This document shows positions 6,663 to 14,095 of a DNA stretch of 26,661 bases, in pieces. Origin of the DNA: CAZCPB01 sp964540295 (GTDB lineage Bacteria; Planctomycetota; Phycisphaerae; Phycisphaerales; UBA1924). Where the stretch lies: assembly GCA_964540295.1 (NCBI GenBank), contig CAZIMT010000027.1, positions 1 through 26,661 on the forward strand, written 5' to 3'. A model generated the notes under the pieces. The model ran no database searches. It worked only from the letters and a program-made list of their open reading frames with translations, and was not told the DNA's origin. Numbering within the stretch: the first letter of the stretch is position 1; each line of letters begins with the position of its first letter. Both the position numbers and the translations under genes were made by a program.

Positions 6663-8132
6663 CTACTTCCTCTCATACAAAAACCCCAACGCCCCAGGCA
6701 ATCTCTTCCCCCACGCACCCTCGTTGTGCTCGGCCGCCTCATCCACCACCACCAACCTCACAGTCCTCGGCGAATCTTTCGCAATCCGCGCATCGAGCGC
6801 CCGCACCGCCGCGACATACGCCTTGTTCCGCTCCGCCTTCGCTGGCTCGGGCCCGGTCTCCTGCCCGCCCATCCCCAGATACAACCGCCCCGGCCAGACC
6901 TTCACGCCGCTCAAGTACGACTCCCACGACGGTTGCGTCGCCGCATCAAACGGCAAGCTCTCCGCCAGCACCGATCCGAAAACCTCTGGGTGGCTCGTGG
7001 CGGCGTACAGCGCCATCGCCGCGCCCAGCGAACTCCCACCGATGGCCGTGCTCTCGGGCCCCGTCTTTACGCGGAACCCGCGCTCGACTCGCGGCATCAC
7101 CTGCGTCATCAGCATCGAAACGAATTCCGCCCCAGCCGGCGTCACGCCCGGGATCGCCGCCACCGGCAAGTATTCGCTCATCCGCGCTCCAGACCCATGC
7201 GGCAAACCAACTACGATGAACGGCTCCACCTTCTTCTTCGAGATCAGCTCCGTAGCCGTCTCGTCCACGCTCCACTCGTCGGGCGCACTAGCCGCCTTTG
7301 AGAACAAGTTCTGGGCGTCGAACAGATAGAGCACCGGGTAAGTCTTCTTGGCGTTGGCCGCGTCGTCGTACCCCGGCGGCAGCCACACCAAACAATCTCG
7401 CGTCCGCCCCTCCGCCCCGCCCGACCCGCCAACCATCTGCAACCGCTTCAAGTTCCCCGTTGCGTTGATCGGCGCGTACGCCGGGTTCCCCGCGTCAGGC
7501 ACATAGTCCGTCTTCTGGTCGCCCCACTTGGCCACCGACAGCTCGATCGTCGGGATCTCCCCGGCCTTCAACTTCGACACGTCAATCTTCGGCAGCGTCC
7601 GATTCCCCGGCGACGAGAGATCATCCACCAACTCTTCCAGCTTCCACGACCCGCGCGTGAACTTGAACTCGATCGGCTCGCCATTCTTGGGCTGCGGCAA
7701 CTGGATCCGCCACAGCATGTCCGACTGAGCCGTCAGCTTAAAGTTCGCGTCGCCCGGGTTCCACCCGTTCATCGACCCCGCGAGATAAATCGGCGAGGCC
7801 TGCCCCGCCAATTTCGCTCGGTCCTCGACGATGAGAATGAACCCCTGCGGCAACGATTCGGGCTGCACCAGCTTGGCGGGCTGCGACGGTGCGACCGCAG
7901 GCGTCGTCGTGCTCGCGGCCCGGCCGTGCATCGGTGACTGGGCATTCGGCCCGCGCCCCAGCGGTGCCAATGACGTCGGCACCTTCACCGCGAACAACAA
8001 CATTAACGCCACGACCACGATGGGCGAGAAAAGAAAAGCCGACAGAACAACATTCCGCAGCGCACGCGAGTTCGACCACGGTCGAGGTATAGACGGGTGA
8101 GGCATAATGGCGGCAGTCACAGCAGGCTCCAT
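6663..8132 (-). CDS. Membrane-anchored esterase D-like hydrolase with an N-terminal glycogen-binding-like domain
   Basis: A 489-residue alpha/beta hydrolase. It has one membrane segment at about 28-50, a Pro/Ser/Ala linker, and a beta-sandwich at about 97-180 (YLAGSMNGWNPGD...WRIQL...EFKFTRGSW) resembling CBM48/AMPK-type glycogen-binding folds. The C-terminal domain is like Pfam Esterase (PF00756). The nucleophile elbow is GSSLG (S368), the likely catalytic His is H469 (AEHNEG), and E425 is a candidate acid. The topology suggests the catalytic part faces the periplasm. Such fusions occur in enterochelin-esterase-like and feruloyl-esterase-like proteins, but the substrate is unknown. I chose ATG 8132, which leaves a short cytosolic tail; ATG 8105 is equally possible. 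It lies 100 bp downstream of sod on the same strand. Confidence 0.8.
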   Translation of the reverse strand: MEPAVTAAIMPHPSIPRPWSNSRALRNVVLSAFLFSPIVVVALMLLFAVKVPTSLAPLGRGPNAQSPMHGRAASTTTPAVAPSQPAKLVQPESLPQGFILIVEDRAKLAGQASPIYLAGSMNGWNPGDANFKLTAQSDMLWRIQLPQPKNGEPIEFKFTRGSWKLEELVDDLSSPGNRTLPKIDVSKLKAGEIPTIELSVAKWGDQKTDYVPDAGNPAYAPINATGNLKRLQMVGGSGGAEGRTRDCLVWLPPGYDDAANAKKTYPVLYLFDAQNLFSKAASAPDEWSVDETATELISKKKVEPFIVVGLPHGSGARMSEYLPVAAIPGVTPAGAEFVSMLMTQVMPRVERGFRVKTGPESTAIGGSSLGAAMALYAATSHPEVFGSVLAESLPFDAATQPSWESYLSGVKVWPGRLYLGMGGQETGPEPAKAERNKAYVAAVRALDARIAKDSPRTVRLVVVDEAAEHNEGAWGKRLPGALGFLYERK

Positions 8133-8232
8133 CTTCAAGGATGAATCACTAATGAACCAAAGAGAGTAGGTTCCGCGATGCTGGCGCGCTCGGTCAAGAA
8201 CCCTCACGCGCCGACAGCATCAATCGAAAGTC

Positions 8233-8868
8233 TTACTTCTTTGCTTTGGCGTACAGCTCCGCCACCTTCGCCCAGTTCACCACGTTCCACCACGCCGCCG
8301 CATAATCAGGCCGACGGTTCTGATATTTCAGGTAGTACGCGTGCTCCCACACGTCGAGCCCGAGGATCGGCGTCCCCTCGCAGCCCACCAGCGACTTGCC
8401 CATGGTCGGGTTGTCTTGGTTGGCCGTGGAGCAGATTTGCAGCTTGCCCGCGTTGACGACCAGCCACACCCAGCCGGAACCGAACCGTCCGGCCGCCCCG
8501 GCCGCGAACTTTTCCTTAAACGCTTCGATCGTCCCGAACGCCGCGTCGATCGCCGCGCCCAGTTCGCCCGTCGGAGCCCCGCCGCCGCCCTTGCCCGCCG
8601 GGGCCATCAGCGTCCAGAAGAGCGAGTGGTTCACATGCCCGCCCGCGTTATTCCGCACCGGCCCGCGCTTGTCCTCAGGCACATCGCCCAGCTTGCGAAT
8701 CAACTCGTCCGCCGGCACGTCCGCCCACTTGGTGCCCTCCAAGGCCTTGTTGGCGTTGGTCACATAGGCGTTGTGGTGCTTGCCGTGGTGGATCTCCATG
8801 GTCTGGCGATCAATATGCGGCTCAAGGGCGTCAAAGGCGTAAGGCAGCGCGGGAAGTGTGTACGGCAC
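8233..8868 (-). CDS. sodA: Superoxide dismutase, Mn type
   Basis: Converts superoxide to oxygen and hydrogen peroxide in the cytosol. The 211-residue length is normal. Metal ligands fit the Fe/Mn family: H27 (MEIHHGKHH), H81 (GGHVNHSLFW), D172 and H176 (LDVWEHAYY). The Gln in STANQD and the Gly-Gly before HVNH favour Mn over Fe, judged by family rules. The start is GTG at 8868, not the upstream ATG at 8904. An AGGAG site lies 6 nt before the GTG, and the protein then begins VPYTLPALPY, the canonical N-terminus. There is no signal peptide. An AT-rich block at 9049-9110 is the likeliest promoter region. Cambialistic metal use cannot be excluded. Confidence 0.96.
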   Translation of the reverse strand: MPYTLPALPYAFDALEPHIDRQTMEIHHGKHHNAYVTNANKALEGTKWADVPADELIRKLGDVPEDKRGPVRNNAGGHVNHSLFWTLMAPAGKGGGGAPTGELGAAIDAAFGTIEAFKEKFAAGAAGRFGSGWVWLVVNAGKLQICSTANQDNPTMGKSLVGCEGTPILGLDVWEHAYYLKYQNRRPDYAAAWWNVVNWAKVAELYAKAKK

Positions 8869-8874
8869 AAAAAA

Positions 8875-8879
8875 CTCCT
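8875..8879 (-). promoter_or_regulatory. Ribosome binding site fixing the GTG start of sod
   Basis: AGGAG on the complement, 6 nt before GTG 8868. It decides against the longer frame starting at ATG 8904. Confidence 0.85.
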
Positions 8880-9048
8880 GTTCCTGGATGAAAGGTCTGA
8901 TCAAAAAACGAGCCCAACCGGCCCGGCCCGGAGCGTACTCTCGGACTCTTCACGGTACCCCTCAAGACCGCCTTACAGCGAGCTTGTGGACAACTTTGCA
9001 CTTGAACACTTCGCCACACCCCCAAAGCAGGGAAAGATCCTAGGATGA

Positions 9049-9110
9049 AGAGCTATATAACAGAACAAAATACAAACAAATCATAAAGTCAAGTTAATCT
9101 AGGAAGAAAT
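9049..9110. promoter_or_regulatory. AT-rich block, probable sod promoter region
   Basis: A roughly 60-bp AT-rich island (including CTATATAAC and CAAAATACAAAC) in an otherwise GC-rich region, about 180-240 bp upstream of the sod start. On the minus strand TTGACT and TATATA occur, but about 27 bp apart, too far for a standard sigma-70 promoter. I therefore call only a likely regulatory region. Confidence 0.35.
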
Positions 9111-9681
9111 GTCATCAAGACTTGGCAAGCGCACCGTTTTCTGGTAAGTTGACCACTCAGCAATCTGGCCCTGCCCGAGATCGTTAGGAAGGGTTCGCCG
9201 AAGTTCGTTAAAGTCCCGGATGAGAGCCCTCTCGATGGCGTTCAGCGCAGGTTTTACTCGGGATTGGTTCGTGGGGTGTTGGAAAACTTAGGGCGTGCTC
9301 CTCGCAACCTTCGGCCCGAAGGCCTTGGCCGCCTTGTCGGCGCTTTGGAAGCTTGGTGGCTGGCCGCGATCGTGAATCGGATAGTCGCTTTCGTTCATCC
9401 AACCAGTGGATTACGAAACAAATTGACCGGGAAGACGTATGAAGAGAGAGCGGCTCACGTGGAGAAGAGCCCGTCCAAAGACAGAACAAAGGTCTCTGTC
9501 AATTCTCGTGGGTTTGGTCGCAAATTCTCTGTGGTCGGAAGGTTCGGCTATTTGAAGGTGTTTGTTTGGAATCAAACGACGAGATTCCGGTAAGAGTGTA
9601 GAAGGAGTATCTTTTTTTCGGAATCCGACCGTTGCGTTCCAGTTCCGTCGCCGCAATGGTTTCGTGGGGCCACTGAAGACT

Positions 9682-9717
9682 GGGTTGAAGATCGGGTTGA
9701 AGTGCGGGTTTGATCGT
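9682..9717. repeat. 12-bp tandem repeat x 3
   Basis: GGGTT recurs at exactly 12-bp spacing (9682, 9694, 9706), within units GGGTTGAAGATC, GGGTTGAAGTGC and GGGTTTGATCGT. On the complement the units (TTCAACCC...) resemble the TTTGATCCCC units upstream of dnaK, both reading Phe-(Asp/Asn)-Pro-x. Confidence 0.65.
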
Positions 9718-9854
9718 CTGTGTGTTCTCGGGGCGGGGGTGAAGACCCTCTCTTGAGCTTTCTTCCGGTCGGAAGTACGGATCACGCGCCAGGTATGCTG
9801 GCGAAGAGATGTATTGTTCGCGGCATTTTCACGGCTGGCCGGCAGCCTGATTTT

Positions 9855-9992
9855 GAGATTCAGGTTTGAGATTCAGGTTTGAGNNNNNNNNNNNNNNNNN
9901 NNNNNNNNNNNNNNNNNNNNNNNNNNNNNNNNNNNNNNNNNNNNNNNNNNNNNNNNNNNNNNNNNNNNNNNNNNNNNNNNNNNAGGTTTGAG
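9855..9992. repeat. 13-bp tandem repeat interrupted by the assembly gap
   Basis: The unit GAGATTCAGGTTT occurs at 9855-9867 and 9868-9880, with a third starting at 9881. After the Ns the sequence resumes within the same unit (AGGTTTGAG, 9984-9992). The array therefore probably continues through the gap, and its true copy number is unknown. Confidence 0.8.
9884..9983. other. Assembly gap (100 Ns)
   Basis: Exactly 100 undetermined bases, the conventional placeholder for a gap of unknown length, located inside a tandem repeat. Confidence 0.99.
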
Positions 9993-10129
9993 TTTTTCAA
10001 TGTCCTGATCTTCAGAGAATCGTGTTCAGAGAACTTTGGCAAGAGAATCTTGAGTTGGTTTCCAAACGAATGAGCGAGTGAGTCTTCACGGTTTCAAGCC
10101 GGTCATGCCCGGCGCCGCAGCGACCCCTC

Positions 10130-10134
10130 GGAGG
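10130..10134 (+). promoter_or_regulatory. Ribosome binding site for the sigma factor
   Basis: GGAGG, 9 nt before ATG 10144. It favours this start over the upstream GTG at 10078 that would add 22 residues. Confidence 0.75.
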
Positions 10135-10143
10135 ATTTCAAGG

Positions 10144-11319
10144 ATGGTGGTTATGAACGAGATCGAACCCAAGCGCACCCTCAGCCCGCTCGAGCAGGTC
10201 CGCCGCCGGCACCGCGTCGGGGTCTCCTCGACCACCGACACTCCCGCCGGGGCCAAGACCTCCGGTAAGCCAGCGGTCCGCAAGCGGCTCAGCTCTGAAG
10301 ACGAGCGACTCCTCAACCAGCTGCTCGCAGGCGAGCAGGACTTTATCGATAGCCCGGCCTTCTACGAGTCCGAGTCCGAGGCTCAGATCTACGTCGAAGC
10401 AGCCGACGTCGCCAAGCCCGACACCACGTGGTACCACCCCGTGATGGACGACCTCTCCGCGTCGCGCAGCCGGACCGTCAAAAGTGCTCAGCAGGTCATC
10501 CTGACAGGCGCCGAAGAGAAGATCCTCTTCCACCAGTTCAACTACGCTCGCTACCGGGTCTGGAAGCTCCAGCAGGAAATCTGGGAATCCGCATCCAAGA
10601 AACCGACCACGCCTCAGTCTGAGGAGATGCTCCGCTGGCACCGCGTGGCCGAGCGCGTCCGCGAGCAGATCGCCGAGACCAACCTCGCGCTCGTGCTGGC
10701 CATGGCCAAGCGCACCCGCATGAGCGAGGTGGACTTCGCCGATCTTGTGAGTGAAGGAAACATGGCCCTGCTTCGCGCGGTCGATAAGTTCGACGCCGGC
10801 CGCGGCTACAAGTTCTCGACCTACGCCTGTCGAGCGATCTTGAAGGCCTTCAGCCGTCAGGGAATGAAGCTCAGCAAGTACCGCCAGCGTTTCCCCACCG
10901 ACTTCGACCCTAAGCTCGAGCGCTCCAACTTCCTCGAGACCAAGCGGTCCACGTTCGAAAAGGACGCCGCCGACGAAGTGAAGCGGATCGTTCTCGACAA
11001 CCGGGCCGACCTCACCGACGTCGAGCGCACGGTGATCGAGCACCGCTTCGGGCTCGAGTCTGGCGAGCAGGACAAGCCTATGACCCTGGAGCAGGTCGGC
11101 CAGATTATCGGTGTCACGAAAGAACGCGTCCGTCAGATCCAGAATAAGGCCATGGAAAAGATCCGGGTCGAGCTGGAGTCCAACTTCCTCGGCAACCGCC
11201 AGGAAGAAGAGCAAGCCGTCGCGGGTCAGCCCGGTTCCGACCCGGCCTCGGCCGCGAACGCCAGCCCTCAGGTCCAAGTCGCGACGACCAAACGTCCGAT
11301 CGTGACGGCGCTGAACTGA
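10144..11319 (+). CDS. RNA polymerase sigma-70 family factor lacking region 3
   Basis: Directs RNA polymerase to promoters. Of 391 residues, about 1-110 are a charged extension. Then comes a region 1.2-like stretch (about 120-145, LTGAEEKILFHQF), region 2 (about 178-240, including DLVSEGNMALLRAVDKFD and GYKFSTYACRAILKAFSR), and region 4 (about 286-342, TLEQVGQIIGVTKERVRQIQNKAMEKIR) with its helix-turn-helix. Only about 45 residues separate regions 2 and 4, with no recognisable region 3. The protein therefore departs from RpoD, RpoS and RpoH and is longer than ECF factors. The C-terminal tail is Gln/Ala/Pro-rich. I believe planctomycetes carry several sigma-70 paralogues of this kind, but I cannot name the regulon. 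It is monocistronic and ends at a strong terminator. The upstream tandem repeats may affect its expression. Confidence 0.9.
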   Translation: MVVMNEIEPKRTLSPLEQVRRRHRVGVSSTTDTPAGAKTSGKPAVRKRLSSEDERLLNQLLAGEQDFIDSPAFYESESEAQIYVEAADVAKPDTTWYHPVMDDLSASRSRTVKSAQQVILTGAEEKILFHQFNYARYRVWKLQQEIWESASKKPTTPQSEEMLRWHRVAERVREQIAETNLALVLAMAKRTRMSEVDFADLVSEGNMALLRAVDKFDAGRGYKFSTYACRAILKAFSRQGMKLSKYRQRFPTDFDPKLERSNFLETKRSTFEKDAADEVKRIVLDNRADLTDVERTVIEHRFGLESGEQDKPMTLEQVGQIIGVTKERVRQIQNKAMEKIRVELESNFLGNRQEEEQAVAGQPGSDPASAANASPQVQVATTKRPIVTALN

Positions 11320-11360
11320 GCCGATTTAACTGAGCGTTTTTTTAGATGAAGAATCTCTTT

Positions 11361-11389
11361 GAGGCTCCCACCCGGGAGCCTCTTTTTTT
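11361..11389 (+). terminator. Rho-independent terminator after the sigma factor
   Basis: A perfect 9-bp stem, GAGGCTCCC (11361-11369) and GGGAGCCTC (11374-11382), with a 4-nt ACCC loop, followed by seven Ts. It lies 41 bp after the stop codon. Confidence 0.95.
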
Positions 11390-11509
11390 CGCCCCAAAGA
11401 GCCTCGCGCGTGACACGGGTTGTCGTTCACGCGTGACCTCGCCATCGCGCCACACTGCGCCATCACGCCGGGCCGCTTTGGCCTGAGCGCGCGGCTCGAT
11501 CAAGGGTGC

Positions 11510-12481
11510 CTACCCGACCGGCTGATTCTTCCGTGAGCCGTTCGAGAAGTTGGGGGAAGAGATGTCGCGTGGTTCACGCTGATACCGCTCATGAAGCTGC
11601 GCGAGCGTCTGGATCTGCTGCCAGAACGCTCAATTCTCGTCGACAACTGTCGGCCCGGACTCCTTCTCACCGATCGGTTTCGTGAACAGCGAGTACACGT
11701 CGGTGGGCTCCGGGTACCCTCACGGCACGCGTTCCTGATACACGCAGTGCAGCCCGCTGGCGGCGCAGTCTCCGCGAAACTTGGACGCCGACATGTCCGC
11801 TCCACGCCAGTGGAAGTTCTCGAACAGTGCTTTCCCGGTCGTCGGATCGACGACCGAATGGAAGTCGGAGTGGTGGATCAGCCCGAAGGCCCCGGGGCGC
11901 ATCACCCGCCCAAGCTCGCGGGTATAGGACTGCATGACGTCGTGATCGCAATGCACCAGCGAGTTCCACGAAAAAACAAAGTCAATCGAGGAGTCGGCCA
12001 CACCCGCGAGGGTGCCCCCGTCGTTGGCGATGTAGTTGACGCCCGAGCTACCGAACTTTTTTCTGCAAGCATCAATGTACTCGAGGACCAGGTCCACCAA
12101 GGTCATCCGTTTACACAGCGAGCGAAGGCGTTGGGTCCAGACACCGCGCCCGGGTCCGAGTACAAGGATGTGTTTGACAGGCAGGAAGGCGCGGATTCTG
12201 GGGTAGACCGCCCATTCCCAAGCGCCCTGAGTGCTGCCGTGCCCGACGTTCTACTCGTGCCCCTGTTCCGACCAGTTGTATTCGGACCATCATTTGAGAT
12301 TCGCTTCGACGGTCGGCACGAGAGCCCCTCCGTGGCCGCGAGGAACAAAGGGGCCGAACGGCGAGATTTTGAAAGAACCAACCTGATCGTCGCGTGCCGT
12401 GATCGCCAAGGCAATGTTCCGTGCGAGAATCGGCGCGAACCGCAACCAAAGCGTCTGGCGTGCGGATCAGAATGTTGCCAT
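11510..12481 (-). pseudogene. Decayed SAM-dependent methyltransferase with in-frame stops
   Basis: One continuous minus-strand frame of about 324 codons reads as a plausible protein but is broken by TGA at 12469-12467, TGA at 12292-12290, TAG at 12253-12251, TGA at 11722-11720 and TGA at 11632-11630, ending at TAG 11512-11510. Features in the frame include WSEYNWSEQGHE, AVYPRIRAFLPVKH, motif I ILVLGPGRGVWTQRL, an acidic TLVDL, SIDFVFSWNSLVHCDHD and GLIHHSDFHS. These are typical of class I methyltransferases of the sugar/FkbM-neighbour kind. No frameshift was needed anywhere, and every stop can be explained as TGG changed to TGA or TAG. The 5' end is uncertain; I used ATG 12481. The longest intact piece is 11720-12106. 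It is divergent from the PilT-like gene. Confidence 0.75.
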
Positions 12482-12566
12482 CCGGAGGCGCGGTTCGCGC
12501 CCCTATGGCCCTGTCAGGCACTGGTTTGTTGAAATTTTGTCGCCCGCTCAGCGGGTTGGGGGTATT

Positions 12567-13904
12567 GTGTCCTCTGAAGCGCCAACGATCATTCCGAGTT
12601 CTGCTCCGGCCGCCGCGTCCGCCCCTCACCACCACGGCGTGAATGGGAAGGCCCCGGCTGAGAAAGCCGGGGTCGAGAAAGCCGGGCCCGCCAAGGGCGG
12701 TGTGGGGAAGATCGAGGAGCGCAGTTCAGAGAAGGGTTCCAAGCCGATGAGTGTTGAAGCAGAAGTTCATGGCGACGCGACGCACGTCGGGCACGTGGCT
12801 CTCCCCGGCCGCCGCAAGGGCGACCCGCACGAGACACGCTGGGGCAAGTTCCTGCAGGCCTCGATGAAGTTCGAGGCCTCGGACCTCATCATGAAGTCCG
12901 ACCAGGTGCCCAAGCTGCGCATCCGCGGCGCGCTGAAGCCGCTCGACACCGAGCCGGTGAGCACCGAAGAGTTTATCACCATCGCCAAGGCCGTCCTGAG
13001 CGACGAGCAGTTCGAGGACCTCCACAAGTTCGGCTCCGTCGATTTCGCCTACGACTACGACAAAACCACACGCTTTCGCGTCAACCTCTTCCAAGCCCGA
13101 GGGCGACTCTCCGTCGCCGCTCGCCGAATCTCCAGCAACATCCGCAAGTTCGAGGATCTGTACTTGCCGCAGATCATGGCCGACATCGCCATGCAGCCCA
13201 ACGGCATCGTGCTTCTCTGCGGCGTGACCGGCTCGGGCAAGTCCACCACGATCGCGGCCATGCTCGACTACGTGAACGAGCGCAAGCCCGTTCACATCGT
13301 GACCATCGAAGACCCCATCGAGTACATCTTCGAGGATAAAAAAGCGACCATCAACCAGCGCGAGATCGGCATCGACTGCCTCGATTTCAAGATCGCCCTC
13401 CGCGCCTTGGTGCGTGAGAACCCAGACATCGTGCTGGTCGGCGAGATGCGCGACAAGGAAACCTTCGAGGCAGCCCTGCACGCCGCTGAGACCGGCCACC
13501 TTGTGTATGGCACCATCCACGCCTCGAGCACCACCCAGACTTTCAGCCGTATCTACGGCCTGTTCGAGTCGGAAGAAATCGAACAGGTCCGCCGGATCCT
13601 CGCGTACCAGATGCGGGCGTTCGTTTACCAAAAACTCCTGCCCACTCTTCACGCCCACATCCACCGCATCCCGGCCCTGGAAATCCTCGTCAACAACACC
13701 GTCGTCCGCAAGCACATCCTCGAATCGCGCGAGGGCGAGCTGCGCGAATATCTCAAAAGCGTCGAAGCGACCCAGTCGAACATGCGCGACTTCAATCATT
13801 CACTCGTCGAGTTGGTCGAGAAAGAGTTCATCCACATGCGGGTGGCCATGGAGAGCACACCCAACGCCGACGAACTGACGATGCGGCTCAAAAAGCTTGG
13901 TTGA
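12567..13904 (+). CDS. PilT-like type IV pilus retraction / secretion ATPase
   Basis: A hexameric secretion-superfamily ATPase, probably driving pilus retraction. Of 445 residues, about 1-90 are an Ala/Pro/Lys-rich, poorly conserved extension with an HHH run. The catalytic part then follows: a PilT-like N-terminal domain (KFEASDLIMKSDQVPKLRI), Walker A GVTGSGKS (219-226), an Asp box (VTIEDPIEY), Walker B NPDIVLVGEMRD (285-296) and the His box AAETGHLVYGTIHASS (306-321). NNTVVRKHILE occupies the place of PilT's NTxxVRNLIRE-type segment. All catalytic motifs are intact. The start is GTG 12567, with a GGGGG run about 4 nt upstream; ATG 12747 is an alternative that removes most of the extension. 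An intrinsic terminator follows, so it is not co-transcribed with the GspE-like gene. Confidence 0.9.
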   Translation: MSSEAPTIIPSSAPAAASAPHHHGVNGKAPAEKAGVEKAGPAKGGVGKIEERSSEKGSKPMSVEAEVHGDATHVGHVALPGRRKGDPHETRWGKFLQASMKFEASDLIMKSDQVPKLRIRGALKPLDTEPVSTEEFITIAKAVLSDEQFEDLHKFGSVDFAYDYDKTTRFRVNLFQARGRLSVAARRISSNIRKFEDLYLPQIMADIAMQPNGIVLLCGVTGSGKSTTIAAMLDYVNERKPVHIVTIEDPIEYIFEDKKATINQREIGIDCLDFKIALRALVRENPDIVLVGEMRDKETFEAALHAAETGHLVYGTIHASSTTQTFSRIYGLFESEEIEQVRRILAYQMRAFVYQKLLPTLHAHIHRIPALEILVNNTVVRKHILESREGELREYLKSVEATQSNMRDFNHSLVELVEKEFIHMRVAMESTPNADELTMRLKKLG

Positions 13905-13931
13905 TCAGGGGTCCAGTCCGGGGAATCCGCA

Positions 13932-13964
13932 AGCCGGGGCGTGCCGCTCCGGCTCCTTTTTTTT
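13932..13964 (+). terminator. Rho-independent terminator after the PilT-like gene
   Basis: A 10-bp stem with one G-U pair (13932-13941 with 13945-13954) and a TGC loop. Two Cs and then eight Ts (13957-13964) follow. It begins 27 bp after the stop codon. Confidence 0.93.
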
Positions 13965-14084
13965 CGTCTCCCGACCCGAACTTCCCCGACTTTCCTTCCC
14001 TCGGCGCGTGAAGATGTGCGCCGAGTTTGGTACGATCATCCCTCCCCGGGTCTCTGTGACCCGGTCTCCTGTCGCGCCTCAGGC

Positions 14085-14088
14085 GGAG
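14085..14088 (+). promoter_or_regulatory. Ribosome binding site fixing the GTG start of the GspE-like gene
   Basis: GGAG, 7 nt before GTG 14096. It supports a start that keeps the whole N-terminal membrane region. Confidence 0.65.
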
Positions 14089-14095
14089 TGACCAC

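Larger units (their letters stand above)
8869..10143. other. Gene-poor region between sod and the sigma factor
   Basis: About 1.27 kb, including 100 unknown bases, with no protein-coding gene I can support. Short frames at 9208-9489, 9264-9593 and 9411-9785 show no domains and no ribosome sites. It holds an AT-rich block (9049-9110), a 12-bp tandem repeat (9682-9717) and a 13-bp tandem repeat broken by the assembly gap. Promoters for sod (minus) and the sigma factor (plus) must lie here. No tRNA or rRNA pattern was seen. Confidence 0.6.

Noticed and set aside
9208..9785. Several 90-125 codon frames in the region before the sigma gene
   Set aside because: Overlapping frames on both strands, no ribosome sites, no recognisable domains; one includes the 12-bp tandem repeat.
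9855..9992. CRISPR array
   Set aside because: The 13-bp units are directly adjacent with no unique spacers, and no cas genes are present.
11401..11450. Inverted CGCGTGA/TCACGCG pair after the sigma terminator
   Set aside because: A 7-bp stem in GC-rich sequence without a U-tract is weak, and a much stronger terminator lies immediately upstream.
11510..12481. Recoding of TGA as Trp to explain the open methyltransferase frame
   Set aside because: The sigma factor, PilT-like and DNA methyltransferase genes all end in TGA, and one interruption is TAG, so nonsense decay is simpler.
11591..12532. A 313-codon plus-strand open frame
   Set aside because: It is antisense to the methyltransferase remnant. 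The minus strand carries recognisable methyltransferase motifs through its stops, while this frame has none.
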